Origin: Thermomonas sp. S9
GTDB lineage: Bacteria; Pseudomonadota; Gammaproteobacteria; Xanthomonadales; Xanthomonadaceae
DNA: 64,000 nucleotides
NCBI RefSeq assembly: GCF_024704365.1
Contig: NZ_JAJDFY010000001.1
Location: 2,337,001 to 2,401,000 of the forward strand
Reading direction: 5' to 3'
Below, piece by piece: positions 47,052 through 55,984 of the stretch (position 1 is the first letter of the stretch; each line of letters begins with the position of its first letter). The notes beneath the pieces are model-generated. The model saw only the letters and a list, made by a program, of their open reading frames with translations, was not told the origin of the DNA and did no database searches. A program made the position numbers and the translations under genes.

Positions 47052-48591
47052 GGCAGCCCTCAAGCTTCAACGTCTGCCCCGGCCTGATCGCGTACCTGGG
47101 CTTCTTCAGCTTGTTGGCCCTGGCCAGGTCGCCGAGATCGCACTGCAGTTTGCGGGCGATGCCGTGCAGGGTATCCCCGCGCTTGACCTTGTACGTACGC
47201 ACCGGGACCGGCTTGCGCTCGGCCGGCGCAGGTGCGGGCGAGGCCTCGCTGGCGGACGGCCCATTGACCGGCGTGGGCTCGCCCACCCGCACCAGCGCGG
47301 ATTGCACGTTGCTGGCCACCAGCTGCTGGGCCAGCTCCAGGCGCTTGCCGCGGGTGCAGTTGAAGCGGTACAGCCAGGCGATGCGGGTGGTGGCGTTGAG
47401 CGCGGTGCCGGCCGGCAGCATCACGTCCGGACTCCAGCGCGGATTGAGGTTGCGCAGCGGGCGCAGGTAGCCATCGCGCGAGCCCCAGTTGCCGAGGCAG
47501 ATGGTGAGCTCGTACAGCGAGGCCGGCTGCGCCAGGGTGATGGTGGACGGGCGCGCGCTGACCTTGGGCCAGCGGATGCCGTAGTCCTTCGGGTGCAGGA
47601 ACAGCCATGCCGCGGCGATCACCATCGGCACGTAGTCCTTGGTCTCGGCCGGGAACTGGCTGTACACGTCGATGTCCCAGAAGCTGCGGCCGCCGGTGGC
47701 CTGATACACGCGCAGGGCGCGCCCTTCGCCGCCGTTGTAGCCGGCCAACGACAGCTCGATGCTGTTGCCAAGCTGGGCCATGCGCTCGCTCAGGTACTGC
47801 GCGGCGGCATCGGCGGCGGCGCGCGGGTCGTAGCGGGTGTCGAAGCCGCTGCCGTCGTCGCCCAGGCCGAAGCGGCGGCCGGTGGCCGGCATGAACTGCA
47901 GCGGGCCGACCGCGCCGGCGCGCGAGCCGGCGTGCACCTTGCCGTTCGATTCCTTGGCCAGGATGCCGAACAGCAGCGCCTCCGGCAGGCCGTAGCGGCG
48001 GAACGCGGGCGACATCAGGTGCTGCATGTAGCGGTAGTTCTCGTAGCTGTCCATCAGCTGCGGGCGCAGGTCGGTGAGCCAGCGGCGGATGCCGGCCTGC
48101 ACCGCGGGGTTGAACTGCACCATTTGCACGAAGCGCTGGCCGTCCTCGCTCAGCAGCGCCGCCGCGCTGGCGGAATCGGGCACCTCGGCGGCGGTGAAAT
48201 CGCGCTCGTCCAGCGGGTCGCCGCCGTCATCGCCTGCAGCGGCATCGTCGAAGCGCGGGGTGTCCTGCAGCAGGCGCTCGTAGGTGGCCAGCATCTGCTC
48301 CACCGCGCAGCCGCGCTGCTTGCCGCAGGCCTCCACCACGACCTTCATCTCGGCCAGCGCGGCGGTGGTGGCCTTGGCGGCGGCGTCCTCGTCCTCGGCC
48401 TGCATGGCATCGCGATAGCGCTGCTCGGCAGCATTCATGCGCTGCTGCAGCGCCGCCACCGCGGCCTGGTCGCGGCGCGACTCGGCCACACTGCCGCCGC
48501 CGCGCTCGCGCCGCGCCTCGTCGGCATGGGCAGGCAGGCTGAGAGCCACCAGCAGCGGCAGCAGGAAAGCGGCGATGGAACGGACGTGCAT
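47044..48591 (-). CDS. mltD: MltD-like membrane-bound lytic transglycosylase with LysM
   Basis: This 515-residue periplasmic muramidase has signal peptide MHVRSIAAFLLPLLVALSLP. An N-terminal helical region with VEACGKQRGCAVEQMLATYE is followed by the SLT domain: catalytic Glu in LLFGILAKESNGKVHAGSRA, then GAVGPLQFMPATGRRFGLGD and ELSLAGYNGGEGRALRVYQA. A C-terminal LysM domain (RTYKVKRGDTLHGIARKLQC...RPGQTLKLEG) binds peptidoglycan. It cleaves glycan strands to 1,6-anhydro products. The start at 48591 was chosen for the signal peptide. Confidence 0.92.
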   Translation of the reverse strand: MHVRSIAAFLLPLLVALSLPAHADEARRERGGGSVAESRRDQAAVAALQQRMNAAEQRYRDAMQAEDEDAAAKATTAALAEMKVVVEACGKQRGCAVEQMLATYERLLQDTPRFDDAAAGDDGGDPLDERDFTAAEVPDSASAAALLSEDGQRFVQMVQFNPAVQAGIRRWLTDLRPQLMDSYENYRYMQHLMSPAFRRYGLPEALLFGILAKESNGKVHAGSRAGAVGPLQFMPATGRRFGLGDDGSGFDTRYDPRAAADAAAQYLSERMAQLGNSIELSLAGYNGGEGRALRVYQATGGRSFWDIDVYSQFPAETKDYVPMVIAAAWLFLHPKDYGIRWPKVSARPSTITLAQPASLYELTICLGNWGSRDGYLRPLRNLNPRWSPDVMLPAGTALNATTRIAWLYRFNCTRGKRLELAQQLVASNVQSALVRVGEPTPVNGPSASEASPAPAPAERKPVPVRTYKVKRGDTLHGIARKLQCDLGDLARANKLKKPRYAIRPGQTLKLEGCRG

Positions 48592-48718
48592 CGGCGGGCA
48601 TCGGCAGTGCGTGGGGGCAGGCAGGGTAGCCGCGGCAGCCGCGCAGGGGGCAAGGCGCACGGCGTGAATGCGCGGGCTTGGCGCTAGAATCTGGCGCACC
48701 CGTGAATGGAGCACGCGC

Positions 48719-50233
48719 ATGGATCCCATCCTGGTCGGCAAGGCCATCACCACCGGGGAGGGCGGCCCGGTGTTCCTGCAGCCGGCCTTCGGCAACCGCC
48801 ACGGGCTGGTGGCCGGCGCCACCGGCACCGGCAAGACGGTGACCCTGATGACGCTGGCGGAAGGCTTCAGCCGGCTGGGGGTGCCGGTGTTCCTGGCCGA
48901 CGTGAAGGGCGACGTGGCCGGGCTGGCGGTGCCGGGCACGCCCAGCGAGAAGCTGCAGGCGCGCATCGCCCAGCTGGGCATCGCGGACTACCGCAACGAA
49001 GCCGCGCCGGTGGTGTTCTGGGACCTGTGGGGCAAGGCAGGGCACCCGGTGCGCGCCACCATCAGCGAAATGGGCCCCACCCTGCTCGGCCGCATCCTCG
49101 AGCTCAACGACACCCAGGCCGGGGTGCTGGACATCGTGTTCAAGCTGGCCGACGACCGCGGCCTGCTGCTGCTCGACCTGCCCGACCTGCGCGCGCTGCT
49201 GGCCCTGATCGCGGAGGAGCGCAAGGACATCAGCACCGCGTACGGGCTGGTCAGCACGCAGTCGATCGGCGCGATCCAGCGCGCACTGCTGCGGCTCGAA
49301 CAGGAAGGCGCCGATGCCTTCTTCGGCGAGCCGGCGCTGGAACTGGCCGACCTGATGCGCACCACGCCGGACGGACGCGGGGTGGTCAACATCCTCGCCG
49401 CCGACCAGCTGATCCTGAAGCCGCGGCTGTATTCCAGCTTCCTGCTGTGGCTGCTCTCCGAGCTGTTCGAGACGCTGCCGGAGGTGGGCGATCTGGACAA
49501 GCCCAGGCTCGTGTTCGTGTTCGACGAGGCGCACCTGCTGTTCGACGATGCGCCGGCCGCGCTCCAGCAACGGATCGAGCAGGTGGTGCGGCTGATCCGC
49601 TCCAAGGGCGTGGGCGTGTACTTCTGCTCGCAGTTCCCGGACGACGTGCCGGCGAACGTGCTCGGCCAGCTCGGCAACCGCTTCCAGCACGCGCTGCGCG
49701 CCTACACCCCGCGCGACCAGAAGGCGGTGAAGACCGCGGCGGAAACCTTCGTCAGCAATCCGAATCTGGACGTGGCGCAGGCGATCGGCCAGCTCGGCGT
49801 GGGCGAGGCGCTGGTCTCCACCCTGCAGGGCAAGGGCGTGCCGATGCCGGTGGAGCGCACCCTGATCGCGCCGCCGCGCTGCCGGATGGGCGCCATCACC
49901 GAGGCCGAGCGCACGCAGGTGCGCGCCGGCAGCCCGGTGGGCGGCAAGTACGACGCCCGCATCGACCGCGAATCCGCGGCGGAGCGGCTGGCGGAGAAGG
50001 CGCAGACGCGCGCCGAGCAGGCGCAGGCACCGGCCGCCAGGACCGCGGAATCGGAGCCGGCCGGCGACGGCAACGGCTTCGGCCAGGCGGTGAAGGAGGC
50101 GCTGTTCGGCACCAGGCGCCGGCAGGGCATGATCGAAACCATGGCCAAGCAGACCGCGCGCACGATCGGCAGCCAGGTGGGCCGGCAGATCCTGCGCGGC
50201 CTGCTGGGCGGCATGTTCGGCGGCCGCAGGTGA
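48719..50233 (+). CDS. DUF853/HerA-like ATPase
   Basis: This 504-residue FtsK/HerA-type ATPase starts MDPILVGKAITTGEGGPVFL. Walker A is LVAGATGTGKTVTLMTLAEG, Walker B is RLVFVFDEAHLLFDDAP, and a sensor-like segment is GVYFCSQFPDDVPANVLGQL. The C-terminus has a charged coiled coil (about 430-465) and an amphipathic tail, QVGRQILRGLLGGMFGGRR, possibly membrane-active. DUF853 proteins are widespread but uncharacterised; they form hexameric rings in related families. It is followed 7 bp later by greB in the same direction. Confidence 0.92.
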   Translation: MDPILVGKAITTGEGGPVFLQPAFGNRHGLVAGATGTGKTVTLMTLAEGFSRLGVPVFLADVKGDVAGLAVPGTPSEKLQARIAQLGIADYRNEAAPVVFWDLWGKAGHPVRATISEMGPTLLGRILELNDTQAGVLDIVFKLADDRGLLLLDLPDLRALLALIAEERKDISTAYGLVSTQSIGAIQRALLRLEQEGADAFFGEPALELADLMRTTPDGRGVVNILAADQLILKPRLYSSFLLWLLSELFETLPEVGDLDKPRLVFVFDEAHLLFDDAPAALQQRIEQVVRLIRSKGVGVYFCSQFPDDVPANVLGQLGNRFQHALRAYTPRDQKAVKTAAETFVSNPNLDVAQAIGQLGVGEALVSTLQGKGVPMPVERTLIAPPRCRMGAITEAERTQVRAGSPVGGKYDARIDRESAAERLAEKAQTRAEQAQAPAARTAESEPAGDGNGFGQAVKEALFGTRRRQGMIETMAKQTARTIGSQVGRQILRGLLGGMFGGRR

Positions 50234-50240
50234 GGGCCGC

Positions 50241-50743
50241 ATGGGCCGCTGGCGTCCCCTGCCGAGAAGAGCACGGCACTCATCACCCGCGCCGGCCACG
50301 ACCGCCTGAAGGCGGAGCTGGACGAACTCTGGCGCGTGCGCCGCCCGGAGGTGGTCAAAGCGCTGGCCGCCGCCGCCGCCGAGGGCGACCGTTCGGAAAA
50401 CGCCGAATACACCTACCGCAAGAAGCAGCTGGGCGAGATCGACCGCCGCGTGCGCTACCTCAGCAAACGGCTGGAAGCGCTGAAGGTGGTGGACGCCGCG
50501 CCCGCTGACCGCGAGGCGGTGTTCTTCGGCGCCGCGGTGGAGCTGGAGAATGTGGCCAGCGGCGAATGCGTCTGCTACCGCATCGTCGGCCCGGACGAAA
50601 CCGACGCCGCGCGCGGCTGGATCAGCATCGACGCCCCGCTGGCGCGCGCGCTGCTGAAAAAGCGGATCGACGACGAGGTGCAGGTGCAGCTGCCCGGCGG
50701 CCTGGTGCGCTACGTGATCGTGGACGTGCGCTACCCGGACTGA
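50241..50743 (+). CDS. greB: Transcription elongation factor GreB (frameshifted at about 50257)
   Basis: GreB rescues backtracked RNA polymerase. ATG at 50241 reads MGRWRP; with one C added to the CCCC run it continues [20 protein letters not shown], the normal GreB start, giving 167 residues. The coiled-coil tip carries the catalytic acids ([20 protein letters not shown]), and the C-terminal FKBP-like domain includes [20 protein letters not shown] and [20 protein letters not shown]. Without the fix only internal GTG/CTG starts exist in this frame, so a sequencing error is likely. Confidence 0.9.
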
Positions 50744-50811
50744 ACCGCCGCGCATCCCGCGCCCGCGGCATTTCCTCGGCGCATACGCCCCGCGCCTGCG
50801 CGGCGCCCCCA

Positions 50812-50945
50812 CCCGTTCGTCCTGAGAGCCTGTCGAAGGATGAACGGGGCCGTGGGCCCGTCCGTGGTTCGACAGGCTCACCACGAACGGGAATGGGCTG
50901 GCTCACCACGAACGGGAATGGGCACGCTCACCGCGAGCGGGGACG
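50812..50945. repeat. REP-like palindromic repeat with nested 25-bp tandem copies
   Basis: A long imperfect palindrome runs CCCGTTCGTCCTGAGAGCCT (50812) with GTCGAAGGATGAACGG as its other arm. It is followed by the inverse motif GGTTCGACAGGCTCACCACG (50866). GGCTCACCACGAACGGGAAT then repeats with a 25-bp period at 50876, 50901 and, degenerate, 50926. This GTTCG-TGAGCCTGTCGAA motif is a familiar intergenic repeat in xanthomonads and other high-G+C proteobacteria. It lies between the convergent greB and GNAT genes. Confidence 0.75.
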
Positions 50946-50975
50946 GCGAGGTTCTCCGCGCGGCGAGCGGTTGCC

Positions 50976-51254
50976 TCAGGCGCGCAGGGCGTCGAACTCG
51001 GGATGGCGGCCCATCCAGGCGTCGGCGTAGGAGCACTGCGGGTCCACCTTCCAGCCTTGCGCGCGCGCATGCTCCAGCGCGGCCTGCACCAGCGCGCCGG
51101 CGATGCCGCGGCCGCCGATCTCCGGGGGCACGATGGTGTGGGTGATGGCCATCACCGCGCCGGCTGGATCGAGGACGTAGTCCACCCAGGCCGCGTGGCC
51201 ATCCACTTCGGTGCTGAAACGCTGACGGGCGGGATCGTGCTGGATCGTGTGCAT
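50976..51254 (-). CDS. Small GNAT-fold acetyltransferase (YjdJ-type)
   Basis: This 92-residue protein starts MHTIQHDPARQRFSTEVDGH. The acetyl-CoA loop is HTIVPPEIGGRGIAGALVQA, followed by helix LEHARAQGWKVDPQCSYADA, characteristic of the tiny YjdJ-type N-acetyltransferase domain. A conserved Cys sits in DPQCSYADAW. The substrate is unknown. It is last in a minus-strand run after the rhomboid and GST genes. Confidence 0.88.
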   Translation of the reverse strand: MHTIQHDPARQRFSTEVDGHAAWVDYVLDPAGAVMAITHTIVPPEIGGRGIAGALVQAALEHARAQGWKVDPQCSYADAWMGRHPEFDALRA

Positions 51255-51273
51255 GGTGGTCTCCGGGAATGGA

Positions 51274-51879
51274 TCAAGAACCCAGCAGGCGGCGGACGAA
51301 ATGCGCCCCCACCGCCGGCTGCAGCAGCAGGGTGAACAGCACGCCGTAGGCGGCGCCCCACAGGTGCGCGCTGTGGTTGACGTTGCCCTGGCCGCGCCGG
51401 TCCATCCACAGGCTGTAGCCGACGTACAGCACGGCGAACAGGAACGCCGGCACCGGCAGCGGGATCGGGAAGATGATCAGCCTGCTCCAGGGGTCGAACA
51501 GGATCGCCGCGAACAGCACCGCCGACACCCCGCCGGACGCGCCCAGGCTGCGGTAGTTCGGGTCGCGCTGGTGCGCAAGATACGTGGGCAGGATCGCCAC
51601 CACGATCGCCGACAGGTAGAACAGCACGAAGCCGGCGCTGCCGATCCAGGCGGCGAACACGCGCTCGACCATGCTGCCGAACGACCACAGGGTGATCATG
51701 TTGAACAGCAGATGCGCCCAGTCTGCGTGCACGAAGCCATAGGTGAGCAGGCGCTCGTACTGGCGCTGTCGCACCAGCGCCGGCGGCCACAGCAGCAGGC
51801 GGTCGAGCAGGCGCACGTCGCCGAACGCGCGCCAGCTCACCAGTACGGTGACGAGCACGATGACAAGGGTGACCGACAT
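51274..51879 (-). CDS. Rhomboid-family intramembrane serine protease
   Basis: This 201-residue, six-TM-helix protein has catalytic Ser in NYRSLGASGGVSAVLFAAIL and catalytic His in VNHSAHLWGAAYGVLFTLLL. FVHADWAHLLFNMITLWSFG is the L1/TM2 rhomboid signature (HxxxN). It cleaves membrane-anchored substrates within the bilayer; no substrate can be named. It sits 17 bp after the GST gene on the same strand. Intact. Confidence 0.93.
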   Translation of the reverse strand: MSVTLVIVLVTVLVSWRAFGDVRLLDRLLLWPPALVRQRQYERLLTYGFVHADWAHLLFNMITLWSFGSMVERVFAAWIGSAGFVLFYLSAIVVAILPTYLAHQRDPNYRSLGASGGVSAVLFAAILFDPWSRLIIFPIPLPVPAFLFAVLYVGYSLWMDRRGQGNVNHSAHLWGAAYGVLFTLLLQPAVGAHFVRRLLGS

Positions 51880-51896
51880 CGCTCAGCGCCTCCGGC

Positions 51897-52532
51897 TCAG
51901 GCCCACTCGGTGAGACCTTCGCGCGCATACAGCTGCGCGAACGACGGCCGCGCCTTCAGACGCTGCGCAAGCTGCGCCAGCTGCGGCCACTCGGTGGCCG
52001 GGCGCGGCATGTTGCGCGACCAGCGCATCAGCATCACCAGGTAGAAATCAGGAACGCTGACGGCCTCGCCCAACAGGTGCGGGCCGTGTGCGGCCAGGTG
52101 CGCGTCGATCCGACCCCACTGCGCCTCGATGCGCGCGGCGCAGTGGCGGCGCACCGCCTCGGCCTGCGCCTCGCCCGCCGGCTCGTGCGGGTACCACCAC
52201 TGCCGGAACAGCGGCTGCACCACGTTGGCGAGATTGAACATCCACTGCAGGTAATCGGCGCGGCGCGGATCATCCATGGCCGGGGCCAGGCCGGCCTGCG
52301 GGTGGCGCTCGGCCAGCAGCATCGCCAGTGCGGCCGCCTCGTACTGCGGCTTGCCGTCCAGCACCAGGGTGGGCACCACGCCGTTCGGGTTCAGCGCCAG
52401 GTACTCGGGCGATTTCTGCTCGCGGGCGGCAGTATCCACCAGGCGCAATTCGTGCGGCAGGCCGGTTTCGAGCAGCAACCAATGCACGAGGAAGCTAGCG
52501 GCGCCGGGGGCGTAGTACAGGACGTTGGACAT
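51897..52532 (-). CDS. Glutathione S-transferase
   Basis: This 211-residue protein starts MSNVLYYAPGAASFLVHWLL, with the Ser-type N-terminal motif of beta-class GSTs. The thioredoxin-like domain includes EYLALNPNGVVPTLVLDGKP and the cis-Pro segment; the helical domain has LGEAVSVPDFYLVMLMRWSR with the conserved N-capping Asp. It conjugates or otherwise handles glutathione adducts. The start at 52532 was chosen because the GST fold begins there; the upstream frame is a shadow. It is divergent from the carboxypeptidase gene. Confidence 0.92.
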   Translation of the reverse strand: MSNVLYYAPGAASFLVHWLLLETGLPHELRLVDTAAREQKSPEYLALNPNGVVPTLVLDGKPQYEAAALAMLLAERHPQAGLAPAMDDPRRADYLQWMFNLANVVQPLFRQWWYPHEPAGEAQAEAVRRHCAARIEAQWGRIDAHLAAHGPHLLGEAVSVPDFYLVMLMRWSRNMPRPATEWPQLAQLAQRLKARPSFAQLYAREGLTEWA

Positions 52533-52668
52533 GGTGGGCTCGTGGGATGGGCGCGGGAGGAATGCCCGGATTTTCCCACAGCCGTCGCGCCGCGCCCCGT
52601 GCCCCTGGGCAGGGGGCAAGCGCGGACTGTGCTGGGCTACCATCGCGCGGCCCCATCGGAGACTGCCC

Positions 52669-54456
52669 ATGCCCCGCGCGATCCGCCGCCATTTCCTCGC
52701 CCTGGCCCTGCTCACCGCCTGCCTGCCGGGTCTGGCCGCCCGCCCGGCGCTGTCCACCGTGGCCGAACGCAGCGGCTACCAGCAGACCGGCCGCTATGAC
52801 GAGGTGATCGCGCTGTGCGCTGCCTTCCAGCAGGCCTTCCCGAAGGCGGTGCGCTGCTTCGACTTCGGCACCACCCCGCAGGGGCGGCCGATGAAGGCGC
52901 TGGCGATCTCCACCGGCGGCGCGCTGACCGCGGAAGACGCGCGCGCGCGCGGGCTGCCGGTGGTGCTGGTGCAGGGCGGCATCCACGCCGGCGAGATCGA
53001 CGGCAAGGACGCCGGCTTCGCACTCGCGCGCGACCTGCTGCAGGGCAAGCTGGACACGCCGGGCCAGCGCATCCTCGACCGCGTGGTGCTGCTGCTGGTG
53101 CCGGTGTTCAACGTGGACGGGCACGAGAACTTCCGCGCCTGGAACCGCCCGAACCAGCGCGGGCCGGAGCAGATGGGCTTTCGGGTCACCGCCCAGCGCC
53201 TCAACCTCAACCGCGACTACGTGAAAGCCGACGCGCCGGAGATGCAGGCGATGCTGGGGCTCATCAACCAGTGGGACCCGCTGCTCACGCTTGATCTGCA
53301 CGTCACCGACGGCGCCAAGTTCCGCCACGACATCTCCGTCACCGGCGAGCCGGTGAACGTGGGCGACGAGGCGCTACGCGCGGCCGGGCGCGCGCTCAAG
53401 GACGGCATCATCAACCGCCTGAAGGCGCAGGGCGCGCTGCCGGTGGGCTTCTATCCCAGCTTCGTGCGCGGGGACGACCCGTCCAGCGGCTTCGTGGAAA
53501 GCGCCTATCCGCCGCGCTTCTCCAGCGGCTATTTCCCGCTGCGCAACCGCCTGGTGATACTGGTGGAAACCCATTCCTGGAAGCCCTATCCGGCGCGCGT
53601 GCGCGCCACCTACCACGCGGTGCTGGACGCCCTGCAGCTGGTGGCGGAGAACGGCGCGCAATGGAGTGCGCTGGCCGCGCAGGCCGATGCCCGCGCCCGC
53701 CAGCTGGGCGGCACCCCGGTGGCGCTGGACTACCGCACCACCGAGGACAAGCGGGTGATCGATTTCCTCGGCTATGCCTACCAGCGCGTGCATTCGGACA
53801 TCTCCGGCGACGAGATGACGGTGTACGACGAAACCACGCCGCAGCTGTGGATGCTGCCGCTGCGCGACACCATCGTGCCCGCGCTCAGCGTGATCGCACC
53901 GCAGGCCGGCTATCTGGTGCCGGCCGAATACGCCGCACAGGTGGGCGCGCTGCTGCGCCTGCACGGGATCGATTTCCGCACCCTCTCAGGCCCGCTGGCG
54001 CAGGCGCCGGTGCAGGCCTTCACCGCCGACCAGGTGACGTTCTCCACCACGCCGATGGAAGGCCACCAGCGCGCCACCCTGTCCGGGGCGTGGGCACCAT
54101 CCAGCGTCGATATTGGTGCTGGCGCGCTGTTCGTGCCGATCGCGCAGCCGAAGGCGCGCCTGCTGATGGCGATCCCGGAGCCGCAGGCCCCGGATTCGAT
54201 GGCGGCCTGGGGGCTGTTCAACAACAGCTTCGAGCGCAAGGAATACATGGAAGGCTACGTCGCCGAGGAGCAGGCGCGGCGGATGCTGGCGCGCGACCCG
54301 GCGCTGAAGGCCGCGTTCGCGCAGAAGCTGAAGGACGACCCCGAGTTCGCCAGGAGCCCGCGCGCGCGGCTGGACTTCTTCTACCGCCGCCACCCGGCCT
54401 GGGACGTGGGCTACGACCGTTATCCGGTGCTGCGCACCGACCGCGTGCCGGAGTGA
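52669..54456 (+). CDS. M14-family zinc carboxypeptidase, secreted
   Basis: This 595-residue protein has signal peptide MPRAIRRHFLALALLTACLP. The zinc site has HxxE in VVLVQGGIHAGEIDGKDAGF and a third His in LLTLDLHVTDGAKFRHDISV. The catalytic Glu is in RLVILVETHSWKPYPARVRA. A long C-terminal region has beta-sandwich texture (FFYRRHPAWDVGYDRYPVLR near the end). It probably trims peptides in the periplasm or medium. The start at 52669 follows a GGAGA ribosome site. It is transcribed alone in front of the ribonuclease gene. Confidence 0.92.
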   Translation: MPRAIRRHFLALALLTACLPGLAARPALSTVAERSGYQQTGRYDEVIALCAAFQQAFPKAVRCFDFGTTPQGRPMKALAISTGGALTAEDARARGLPVVLVQGGIHAGEIDGKDAGFALARDLLQGKLDTPGQRILDRVVLLLVPVFNVDGHENFRAWNRPNQRGPEQMGFRVTAQRLNLNRDYVKADAPEMQAMLGLINQWDPLLTLDLHVTDGAKFRHDISVTGEPVNVGDEALRAAGRALKDGIINRLKAQGALPVGFYPSFVRGDDPSSGFVESAYPPRFSSGYFPLRNRLVILVETHSWKPYPARVRATYHAVLDALQLVAENGAQWSALAAQADARARQLGGTPVALDYRTTEDKRVIDFLGYAYQRVHSDISGDEMTVYDETTPQLWMLPLRDTIVPALSVIAPQAGYLVPAEYAAQVGALLRLHGIDFRTLSGPLAQAPVQAFTADQVTFSTTPMEGHQRATLSGAWAPSSVDIGAGALFVPIAQPKARLLMAIPEPQAPDSMAAWGLFNNSFERKEYMEGYVAEEQARRMLARDPALKAAFAQKLKDDPEFARSPRARLDFFYRRHPAWDVGYDRYPVLRTDRVPE

Positions 54457-54544
54457 CCGCGATGCCGGCGCATGACGGCGGTCGCTTGCCTGCACCCGCA
54501 ACGCGCGCCATGCTGCCGGGCATGTCCGGTATCCCGTCCTCCCA

Positions 54545-54955
54545 GTGCGGCTGAATTCCCCCGTCGCCTGGCTGCTGCTGGCCGTCCTGGTGGGGCTGGC
54601 CTGGCGGCATGGGCTGCCCGCCGCGGGCAACACGCCCATCGCCGCGTCCGCGGCATCCGCCGATCGCACCGACGGCTGCGCCCTGCCCGCTTTCCTGCCG
54701 GCGGAGGCGCGCGCCACCGTCGCCCTGATCCAGCGCGGCGGGCCGTTCCCGCATCCGCAGGACGGCAGTGTGTTCGGCAATTACGAAGGCCACCTGCCGC
54801 GCCAGCCGCGCGGCTGGTACCACGAATACACCGTGCCCACGCCCGGCGCGCGCAACCGCGGCATGCGCCGGATCGTCACCGGCGGTACCCCGCCGCGCGA
54901 GTGGTATTACAGCGACGACCACTACGCGAGCTTCCGCCGCTTCGACGTGCCCTGA
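54545..54955 (+). CDS. Barnase-like secreted ribonuclease (N1/T1 family)
   Basis: This 136-residue protein has an N-terminal hydrophobic segment (VAWLLLAVLVGLAW) for export. The barnase core is complete: VFGNYEGHLPRQPRGWYHEY, TVPTPGARNRGMRRIVTGGT, and catalytic His in WYYSDDHYASFRRFDVP. The general-base Glu is in HEYTVPTPG. GTG start at 54545. The next gene, 21 bp later, encodes a barstar-type inhibitor, so the pair protects the producer from its own RNase. Two cysteines are not evident; only C45 is seen. Confidence 0.9.
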   Translation: MRLNSPVAWLLLAVLVGLAWRHGLPAAGNTPIAASAASADRTDGCALPAFLPAEARATVALIQRGGPFPHPQDGSVFGNYEGHLPRQPRGWYHEYTVPTPGARNRGMRRIVTGGTPPREWYYSDDHYASFRRFDVP

Positions 54956-54976
54956 CTCCGCGCGCAAGGACCGCCC

Positions 54977-55411
54977 ATGACCGACGACGACGCCTTCTCC
55001 CTCGCCCTGGACGACCCGCGCCAGGCCGGCGTGTTCTTCGTCACCGGCGATGATCTGGATGCACTGGCGGCCTCGGCGCTGGATGCCGACCTGCTGCTGC
55101 GGCGGATCGACCTGCGCGACTGCAACGGCAAGGACGCGCTGCTGGCGCGCCTGCAGGACGCGCTGGCGATGCCGCCCGGCGGCCACAACTGGGACGCCCT
55201 CAGCGACCGCCTGCGCGACCTGTCGTGGCTGCCGGCATCCGGCTATGCGCTGCTGCTGGCCAACGCCGGCGACCTGCGCGATGCCGACGAAACCAGCTTC
55301 GACACCCTGCTGGACATCCTCGACGTGACGACGGTGGACTGGCAGCAGCGCAACGTGCCGTTCTGGGCCTTCCTGGCCCTGCCGGAGAGCGACTTCCCGC
55401 CACTCGCGTGA
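54977..55411 (+). CDS. Barstar-like ribonuclease inhibitor
   Basis: This 144-residue cytoplasmic inhibitor starts MTDDDAFSLALDDPRQAGVF. The barstar core (about residues 40-135) has LLRRIDLRDCNGKDALLARL, LAMPPGGHNWDALSDRLRDL with the Asp/Trp interface, and FDTLLDILDVTTVDWQQRNV. It is longer than classic barstar (about 90) because of an N-terminal extension. It is co-transcribed with the barnase-like gene (21-bp gap), which fixes the likely partner. Confidence 0.92.
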   Translation: MTDDDAFSLALDDPRQAGVFFVTGDDLDALAASALDADLLLRRIDLRDCNGKDALLARLQDALAMPPGGHNWDALSDRLRDLSWLPASGYALLLANAGDLRDADETSFDTLLDILDVTTVDWQQRNVPFWAFLALPESDFPPLA

Positions 55412-55432
55412 GGTGCGCGCTAGCATATCGGC

Positions 55433-55984
55433 ATGGACCTGCCTTCCGCTGCGGCGCTGCGCCGCGCCACCCTCGATGACATCCCAGCGCTGGTGGACCT
55501 GGTGACCCGCGCCTACCGCGGCGACGCCAGCCGCGCCGGCTGGACCACCGAAGCCGACCTGCTGGACGGCAATCGGATCGACCCGGAGGTGCTGGCCGCC
55601 GACCTCGCGCGCCCGCGCAGCGTGGTGCCGGTGCTGGAACAGGACGGCCGCCTGCTGGCCTGCGCCCACGTGGCCGAGGACGACGGCGCCGGCTACTTCG
55701 GGATGTTCGCGGTGGACCCGGTCCTGCAGCGCGGCGGCATCGGCAAGCAGGTGCTGGCCGAGTGCGAGCGCATCGCCCGCGACGAATGGGGCCTGCCGGT
55801 CATGCGTATGACCGTGATCGACGTACGCGCGGAACTGATCGCCTTCTACGAACGCCGCGGCTACCGCCGCACCGGCGTGTTCAAGCCGTTCCCCTACGGG
55901 GATACGCGCTTCGGTCTGCCCAAGCGGCAAGACCTGCGCTTCGAGGTGCTGGAAAAGCCGCTGCGCGCTGGGGCGATGGCATGA
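55433..55984 (+). CDS. GNAT family N-acetyltransferase
   Basis: This 183-residue protein starts MDLPSAAALRRATLDDIPAL. The acetyl-CoA-binding segment is MFAVDPVLQRGGIGKQVLAE, and the C-terminal beta-bulge region is AELIAFYERRGYRRTGVFKP. It ends with DLRFEVLEKPLRAGAMA. The substrate is unknown. Its stop overlaps the Rieske gene start (ATGA), so the two are coupled, following the barstar gene by 21 bp. Confidence 0.9.
   Translation: MDLPSAAALRRATLDDIPALVDLVTRAYRGDASRAGWTTEADLLDGNRIDPEVLAADLARPRSVVPVLEQDGRLLACAHVAEDDGAGYFGMFAVDPVLQRGGIGKQVLAECERIARDEWGLPVMRMTVIDVRAELIAFYERRGYRRTGVFKPFPYGDTRFGLPKRQDLRFEVLEKPLRAGAMA

Noticed and set aside
46692-47063. TTG start at 47063 for the DksA-like protein
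   Set aside because: It would extend deeper into the mltD-like gene; the GTG at 47051 gives the usual short overlap.
48227-50884. 885-codon minus-strand frame opposite the DUF853 gene
   Set aside because: It is antisense to Walker A/B motifs and runs through the REP repeat and greB; low-complexity composition.
50812-50945. Possible CRISPR array because of the 25-bp periodic repeats
   Set aside because: Repeats are directly adjacent without spacers, contain the known palindromic intergenic motif, and no cas genes are present.
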